Assembly: GCF_036014215.1 (NCBI RefSeq)
Contig: NZ_CP107921.1
Coordinates: 6,755,501-6,819,500 of the forward strand
Source: Streptomyces sp. NBC_00440
Lineage (GTDB): Bacteria; Actinomycetota; Actinomycetes; Streptomycetales; Streptomycetaceae
Direction: 5' to 3'
DNA length: 64,000 nucleotides
Of this stretch, positions 59,056 through 64,000 are shown piece by piece. How positions within the stretch are numbered: the first letter of the stretch is position 1; every line of letters starts with the position of its first letter. A program made the translations under genes and the position numbers. The notes beneath the pieces are model-generated. The model did not search any database and was not told the DNA's origin. It saw only the letters and a program-made list of their open reading frames with translations.

Positions 59056-59946
59056 ATGGACTTCCTTCGCCCCGCCAGCTGGGAGGAGGCGCTCGCCGCC
59101 AAGGCCGAGCACCCCACGGCTGTGCCGATCGCCGGTGGCACCGACATCATGGTGGAGATCAACTTCGACCACCGCCGGCCCCAGTACCTCCTGGATCTGA
59201 ACCGGATCGGCCTCCTCAGCGAGTGGCATGTCGGCGAGGAGACCGTCCAGCTGGGCGCGTCCGTCCCGTACGCCAAGATCATGCAGCATCTGCGCACGGA
59301 GCTGCCCGGTCTCGCGCTCGCATCGCACACCGTGGCCTCTCCGCAGATCCGTAACCGCGGCGGTGTCGGCGGCAACCTCGGCACGGCGTCGCCCGCCGGT
59401 GACGCCCACCCGGCGCTGCTCGCCGCCGGCTGCCAGGTCGAGGCCGAATCGGTGCGCGGCTCCCGGCTGATCCCCATCGACGACTTCTACACCGGTGTGA
59501 AGCGCAACGCGCTCGCACCCGACGAGCTCATCAAGTCGGTCCACCTCAAGAAGGCCGACGGCCCGCAGCAGTACTCCAAGGTCGGCACCCGCAACGCGAT
59601 GGTCATCGCGGTGTGCGCCTTCGGTATCGCGCTGCACCCCGAGACCCGCACGGTCCGCACCGGCATCGGCTCGGCCGCCCCGACCCCGATCCGGGCGAAG
59701 GCGGCCGAGGACTTCCTGAACGCGGCGCTCGACGAGGGCGGCTTCTGGGAGAGCGGAAAGATCATCACCCCGTCGATCGCCAAGCAGTTCGCCCAGCTGG
59801 TCTCCGGCGCCGCGAACCCGATCGACGACGTCCGCGGCACGGCCAACTACCGCCGTCACGCCGTCGGCATCATGGCCCGCCGCACGCTCGGCTGGACCTG
59901 GGAGTCGTACCGCGGCAACGGCCGCAGCACAGAGGGAGTCGCATAA
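59056..59946 (+). CDS. xanthine dehydrogenase FAD-binding subunit
   Basis: 296 residues of the CoxM/XdhB class: DFLRPASWEEALAAKAEHPT, the FAD motif PIAGGTDIMVEINF, and TVASPQIRNRGGVGGNLGTASPAGD (pyrophosphate binding). It passes electrons from the 2Fe-2S subunit to NAD or another acceptor. First gene of the three-subunit operon; its stop overlaps the next start by one base (TAATG). Confidence 0.95.
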   Translation: MDFLRPASWEEALAAKAEHPTAVPIAGGTDIMVEINFDHRRPQYLLDLNRIGLLSEWHVGEETVQLGASVPYAKIMQHLRTELPGLALASHTVASPQIRNRGGVGGNLGTASPAGDAHPALLAAGCQVEAESVRGSRLIPIDDFYTGVKRNALAPDELIKSVHLKKADGPQQYSKVGTRNAMVIAVCAFGIALHPETRTVRTGIGSAAPTPIRAKAAEDFLNAALDEGGFWESGKIITPSIAKQFAQLVSGAANPIDDVRGTANYRRHAVGIMARRTLGWTWESYRGNGRSTEGVA

Positions 59947-60539
59947 TGCGCGTGAACTTCACGGTCAACGGCCGTCCGCAGGAGGCCGACGACGTCTGGG
60001 AGGGCGAGAGCCTGCTCTACGTGCTCCGCGAGCGCATGGGCCTGCCCGGCTCCAAGAACGCCTGCGAGCAGGGCGAATGCGGCTCCTGCACGGTGCGCCT
60101 CGACGGCGTCCCGGTCTGCTCCTGCCTGGTCGCCGCCGGGCAGGCCGAGGGCCGCGAGATCGTCACGGTCGAGGGCCTGGCGGACTACTCCAAGCACCGC
60201 GACGGCGCCCACCCCGGCACCGGCTGCTCCTCGTCGGGCTGCGGCACCAGCCTGGACGCCGCCAAGCGCTGGCAGTCCAAGCCGACCGACGGCCGTTCCG
60301 GCGAGGCCGGTGACCTCTCCCCGATCCAGCAGGCGTTCATCGACGCCGGCGCCGTGCAGTGCGGTTTCTGCACCCCGGGTCTGCTGGTCGCCGCCGACGA
60401 ACTGCTGGAGCAGAACGACTCACCGTCCGACGCGGACATCCGTGAGGCGCTCTCCGGCAACCTCTGCCGCTGCACCGGTTACGAGAAGATCCTCGACGCG
60501 GTCCGCCTCGCGGCCGCTCGCCAGGAAGAGACGGTCTGA
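59946..60539 (+). CDS. xanthine dehydrogenase 2Fe-2S subunit
   Basis: 197 residues. Plant-type cluster CEQGECGSC plus a later Cys (VCSCL), then the second cluster CGFC ... CRC in the alpha-helical domain (GAVQCGFCTPG, GNLCRCTGYEKI). Between them lies an extra loop of about 40 residues with two additional cysteines (GTGCSSSGCGTSL) beyond the usual 150-165-residue form. It relays electrons from the molybdenum site to FAD. Overlaps the preceding gene by one base. Confidence 0.95.
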   Translation: MRVNFTVNGRPQEADDVWEGESLLYVLRERMGLPGSKNACEQGECGSCTVRLDGVPVCSCLVAAGQAEGREIVTVEGLADYSKHRDGAHPGTGCSSSGCGTSLDAAKRWQSKPTDGRSGEAGDLSPIQQAFIDAGAVQCGFCTPGLLVAADELLEQNDSPSDADIREALSGNLCRCTGYEKILDAVRLAAARQEETV

Positions 60540-60541
60540 TC

Positions 60542-62926
60542 ATGGGCGTCACTGGTTCACCCACCAACATCAAGCAGGGCTCGAAGACCAAGGGCGGCAT
60601 CGGCGAGTCCACGCTCCGCCCCGACGGCACCCTCAAGGTCACCGGCGAGTTCGCCTACTCGTCCGACATGTGGCACGAGGACATGCTCTGGGGCTTCACC
60701 CTCCGCTCCACCACCGCGCACGCCGAGATCAAGTCGATCGACATCTCCGAGGCGCTCGCGACGTCCGGCGTCTACTCCGTGCTCACGTACGACGACCTGC
60801 CCACCGAGGTGAAGAACTACGGCCTGGAGATCCAGGACACCCCGGTTCTCGCCCATGGAAAGGTCCGCCACCACGGCGAGCCGGTGGCACTCGTCGCCGC
60901 CGACCACCCGGAGACCGCGCGCCGGGCCGCGGCCAAGATCAAGATCGAGTACGTCGAGCTGCCCGTCATCACCGACGAGGCGTCGGCGACCGGGCCGGAC
61001 GCGCTGCTCATCCACGAGGGCCGCGACGACCACCACATCGGCCACGTCCCGCACCCGAACATCGTGCACCGCCAGCCGATCTTCCGCGGTGACGCCGACG
61101 AGGCCGCGAAGCGCGCCGACGTCATCGTCACCGGCGACTACTACTTCGGTATGCAGGACCAGGCGTTCCTCGGCCCGGAGTCCGGCCTCGCCGTGCCCAC
61201 CGAGGACGGCGGTGTCGACCTGTACGTCGCCACCCAGTGGCTGCACTCCGACCTCCGGCAGATCGCGCCGGTCCTCGGCCTGCCCGAGGAGAAGGTCCGG
61301 ATGACGCTCTCCGGCGTCGGCGGCGCGTTCGGCGGCCGCGAGGACCTGTCGATGCAGATCCACGCCTGCCTGCTGGCGCTCCGCACCGGGAAGCCGGTCA
61401 AGATCGTCTACAACCGGTTCGAGTCCTTCTTCGGCCACGTCCACCGCCACCCGGCGAAGCTCCACTACGAGCACGGCGCCACCAAGGACGGCAAGCTCAC
61501 CCACATGAAGTGCCGGATCGTGCTGGACGGCGGCGCCTACGCGTCCGCTTCCCCGGCGGTCGTCGGCAACGCCTCCTCGCTCGCCGTGGGCCCGTACGTC
61601 ATCGAGGACGTCGACATCGAGGCCCTCGCGCTCTACACCAACAACCCGCCCTGCGGCGCCATGCGCGGCTTCGGCGCGGTCCAGGCGTGCTTCGCGTACG
61701 AGGCGCAGATGGACAAGCTCGCGGCGAAGCTGGACATGGATCCGGTGGAGTTCCGCCAGCTCAACGCCATGGAGCAGGGCACGCTGCTGCCGACCGGCCA
61801 GGCCTGTGACTCGCCGGCGCCCGTCGCCGAACTGCTGCGCCTGGTCAAGTCGCGTCCGCTGCCGCCCGAGCAGCAGTGGCTCTCGGCCGGCGAGGACGCG
61901 GACGTCCGCGCCCTGCCCGGCGGCCTCTCCAACACCACGCACGGCGAGGGCGTCGTACGCGGTGTGGGCTACGCGGTCGGCCTCAAGAACGTCGGCTTCT
62001 CCGAGGGCTTCGACGACTACTCCACCGCCCGGGTGCGGATGGAGATCATCAACGGCGAGCCCGTCGCGACCGTGCACACCGCGATGGCCGAGGTCGGCCA
62101 GGGCGGCGTCACCGTCCACGCGCAGATCGTCCGCACCGAACTCGGCGTCAACCAGGTGACCATCCACCCGGCCGACACCCAGGTCGGCTCGGCTGGTTCG
62201 ACATCCGCCTCCCGGCAGACGTACATGACCGGCGGCGCGGTGAAGAACACCGCGGAGGCCGTCCGCGAGAAGGTCCTGGAGATCGGCCGGGCCAAGCTCG
62301 GCACGTACCACCCGGCCTGGGCGACGGCCGAACTCCTCCTGGAGGGCGGCAAGGTCGTCACCGACGGCGGCGAGGTCCTGGCGGACCTGGTCGACGTGCT
62401 GGAGGACGAGGCGGTGGACCTGGAACTGGAGTGGCGCCACCGTCCCACGGTCGCCTTCGACCTGGTGACCGGCCAGGGCGACGGGCACGTCCAGTACTCG
62501 TTCGCCGCCCACCGCGCGGTCGTCGAGGTGGACACCGAGCTCGGCCTGGTCAAGGTCATCGAACTCGCGGTGGCCCAGGACGTCGGCAAGGCGCTCAACC
62601 CGCTCTCCGTCGTCGGCCAGATCCAGGGCGGTACGACCCAGGGCCTGGGCGTCGCGGTGATGGAGGAGATCATCGTCGACCCGAAGACCGCGAAGGTGCG
62701 CAACCCCTCCTTCACGGACTACCTGATCCCGACGATCCTCGACACCCCGACGATCCCCGTCGACGTACTCGAACTCGCCGACGAGCACGCCCCGTACGGT
62801 CTGCGCGGTATCGGCGAGGCTCCGACGCTGTCCTCCACCCCGGCGGTCCTCGCGGCGATCCGCAATGCGACCGGACTCGAACTGAACCGGACACCGATCA
62901 GGCCGGAGCACCTCACGGCCACCTGA
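60542..62926 (+). CDS. xanthine dehydrogenase molybdopterin-binding subunit
   Basis: 794 residues of the xanthine oxidase large-subunit family: GVGGAFGGREDLSMQIH (molybdopterin loop), CGAMRGFGAVQACFAYE (substrate-side Arg), and the catalytic Glu in LRGIGEAPTLSS near the C terminus. It hydroxylates hypoxanthine/xanthine toward urate. It begins two bases after the 2Fe-2S subunit stop. Under likely PucR control. Confidence 0.95.
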   Translation: MGVTGSPTNIKQGSKTKGGIGESTLRPDGTLKVTGEFAYSSDMWHEDMLWGFTLRSTTAHAEIKSIDISEALATSGVYSVLTYDDLPTEVKNYGLEIQDTPVLAHGKVRHHGEPVALVAADHPETARRAAAKIKIEYVELPVITDEASATGPDALLIHEGRDDHHIGHVPHPNIVHRQPIFRGDADEAAKRADVIVTGDYYFGMQDQAFLGPESGLAVPTEDGGVDLYVATQWLHSDLRQIAPVLGLPEEKVRMTLSGVGGAFGGREDLSMQIHACLLALRTGKPVKIVYNRFESFFGHVHRHPAKLHYEHGATKDGKLTHMKCRIVLDGGAYASASPAVVGNASSLAVGPYVIEDVDIEALALYTNNPPCGAMRGFGAVQACFAYEAQMDKLAAKLDMDPVEFRQLNAMEQGTLLPTGQACDSPAPVAELLRLVKSRPLPPEQQWLSAGEDADVRALPGGLSNTTHGEGVVRGVGYAVGLKNVGFSEGFDDYSTARVRMEIINGEPVATVHTAMAEVGQGGVTVHAQIVRTELGVNQVTIHPADTQVGSAGSTSASRQTYMTGGAVKNTAEAVREKVLEIGRAKLGTYHPAWATAELLLEGGKVVTDGGEVLADLVDVLEDEAVDLELEWRHRPTVAFDLVTGQGDGHVQYSFAAHRAVVEVDTELGLVKVIELAVAQDVGKALNPLSVVGQIQGGTTQGLGVAVMEEIIVDPKTAKVRNPSFTDYLIPTILDTPTIPVDVLELADEHAPYGLRGIGEAPTLSSTPAVLAAIRNATGLELNRTPIRPEHLTAT

Positions 62927-62939
62927 CCGGCCCCAAGCT

Positions 62940-62998
62940 CTCCGGGCGGCGCTGTGCCTCCTAGGAACGTCACACTTCCCAGCGCGCGCCGCCCGGAG
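62940..62998 (+). terminator. long-loop hairpin after the xanthine dehydrogenase operon
   Basis: 13-bp perfect stem CTCCGGGCGGCGC / GCGCCGCCCGGAG with a 33-base loop, 13 bases after the stop. The following stretch to 63162 is C-rich and holds no gene. Confidence 0.6.
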
Positions 62999-63162
62999 TT
63001 ACCAGTACCGCCCCGCTCGCGGTCCTTGCCCCCACAGTCCCCACAGAGCAGTACCCCCTTCGTCTCGGGCCGTCCCCCGGGTCGTGCAGCCCACGCAGCA
63101 TCCCAAATCCCGCGTCTCCAATCTCCAGGCGGGTGCCCCTTTGAACCTTGGGAGTAGGCACC

Positions 63163-64000
63163 ATGACCCAGCAGTCCCTTGAGCCAGACACCGTGCCGGA
63201 AGACGCCGGCGCGGGCACGCGCCAGCCGGCCGGCAGGTCCTGGCTGGACCGGTACTTTCACATAACAAAGAGAGGATCGACGGTCGCGACGGAGGTGCGC
63301 GGCGGCATCACCACCTTCATGGCGATGGCGTACATCATCCTCCTGAACCCGGTGATCCTCTCCGGCGCCGATGTCACCGGCCACCATCTCAACGGCGGCC
63401 AGATCACCACCGCCACCGCGCTCGCCGCGGCCGTCACCACCCTGGTGATGGGCTTCATCGGCAACGTGCCGCTGGCCCTCGCGGCGGGGCTCGGCGTCTC
63501 CGCGGTCATGGCGTACCAGGTCGCCCCGGAGATGACCTGGGGCAACGCGTTCGCGATGTGCATCATCTACGGCGCCATCATCGTGCTGCTGGTCGTCACC
63601 GGCTTGCGCGAACTCATCATGAACGCCATCCCACTGGCGCTGAAGCACGCCATCACCATGGGAATCGGCCTCTTCGTCTGCCTCATCGGCCTGGTCCAGG
63701 CAGGCTTCGTCACCGGGATGAAGGGCCCCGGCGGCGTCTCCGGAGCCAAGCCGCTCCAGCTGGGCACCAGTGACATGCTCACCGGGTGGCCGGTGGTCTG
63801 CTTCGCCGTCACCCTCCTGCTGATCTTCGCACTCCAGGTCCGCAAGGTCCCCGGCGCGATCCTGATCGGCATCGTCGGCGGCACCGTCTTCGCCGCGATC
63901 GTCAACCAGGTCGCCGGGCTCAGTCAGAAGGACTGGGGACTCAACGCCCCTGCGCTCCACGGCTCGCCCGTCAGCGCGCCGGACTTCGGTCTCTTCGGCA
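63163..64000 (+). CDS. NCS2-family purine permease (AzgA-like), 3' end outside the window
   Basis: 279 codons are present and the frame is still open at the right edge. After a 35-residue cytoplasmic tail come WLDRYFHITKRGSTVATEVR and GGITTFMAMAYIILLNPVIL, the hallmark of AzgA-type hypoxanthine/guanine permeases in the NCS2 family, then the membrane segments (LALAAGLGVSAVMAYQVAP; IPLALKHAITMGIGLFV). GGAGTAGG stands before ATG 63163. It presumably imports the purine that the xanthine dehydrogenase oxidises. Confidence 0.9.
   Translation, partial: MTQQSLEPDTVPEDAGAGTRQPAGRSWLDRYFHITKRGSTVATEVRGGITTFMAMAYIILLNPVILSGADVTGHHLNGGQITTATALAAAVTTLVMGFIGNVPLALAAGLGVSAVMAYQVAPEMTWGNAFAMCIIYGAIIVLLVVTGLRELIMNAIPLALKHAITMGIGLFVCLIGLVQAGFVTGMKGPGGVSGAKPLQLGTSDMLTGWPVVCFAVTLLLIFALQVRKVPGAILIGIVGGTVFAAIVNQVAGLSQKDWGLNAPALHGSPVSAPDFGLFG

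Noticed and set aside
60557..62911. 784-residue minus-strand ORF opposite the xanthine dehydrogenase large subunit
   Set aside because: Composition (Asp/Val/Arg/Gly) and absence of motifs show it to be antisense shadow.

Overview
The base composition (very high GC, GC-rich third codon positions), Tat-exported enzymes, a DUF2637 protein, a DUF574 methyltransferase, an iron box and a partial NRPS gene all point to a Streptomyces or close relative. The window looks like chromosomal accessory/arm-proximal sequence that becomes more housekeeping-like to the right.

Layout. (1) 1-3000: start of an NRPS gene leaving on the left, an L,D-transpeptidase lipoprotein and an LtrA-family membrane protein. 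(2) 3.2-20 kb: a carbohydrate locus. It holds a secreted GH59 galactocerebrosidase-like enzyme, two paralogous convergent Tat-exported proteins of a family I cannot name, a sugar ABC importer, an enolase-superfamily acid-sugar dehydratase, a Gfo/Idh/MocA dehydrogenase and a FadR-type GntR regulator. Inside it, at 14-16.2 kb, is a decay zone with a lactonase fragment, a truncated Nudix gene beside a 2H phosphoesterase, and a transposase tail. The enolase gene and the regulator gene carry duplicated copies of one promoter/operator of about 86 bp. (3) 20-25.5 kb: a methyltransferase, a small protein, and a carboxylesterase/TetR divergent pair split by a 1258-bp IS5-like element that carries a passenger gene and is flanked by a CTAG duplication. 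(4) 25.5-33 kb: a three-gene membrane operon (GT-C mannosyltransferase-like, GDT1-like/COG4280-like, small membrane protein), a second GT-C enzyme, a membrane-anchored esterase and a DMFase-beta-like Tat protein. (5) 33-40 kb: rsgA preceded by a 23-codon ORF, an Ada/AraC/AlkA fusion that seems to lack the glycosylase aspartate, and a PPOX gene divergent from a ribbon-helix-helix regulator with tandem 10-bp palindromes between them, followed by DUF4097 and an ABC exporter. (6) 40-56 kb: GH95-like and GH38 glycosidases, DUF456, LuxR-type and PP2C proteins, a pyruvate oxidase-like enzyme, P450, an RsbW-like ATPase, DUF2637, and a FhuF-like protein with an iron box. (7) 56-64 kb: GntR, a TPR-like protein, PucR, and a three-subunit xanthine dehydrogenase operon with an NCS2 purine permease running off the right edge.

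Working together. The 3-20 kb locus reads as: secreted glycosidases release a sugar, the ABC system imports it, and a dehydrogenase, lactonase and sugar-acid dehydratase oxidise it without phosphorylation, under a FadR-type regulator. The substrate is unknown. The right end is a classic PucR-controlled purine catabolism block.
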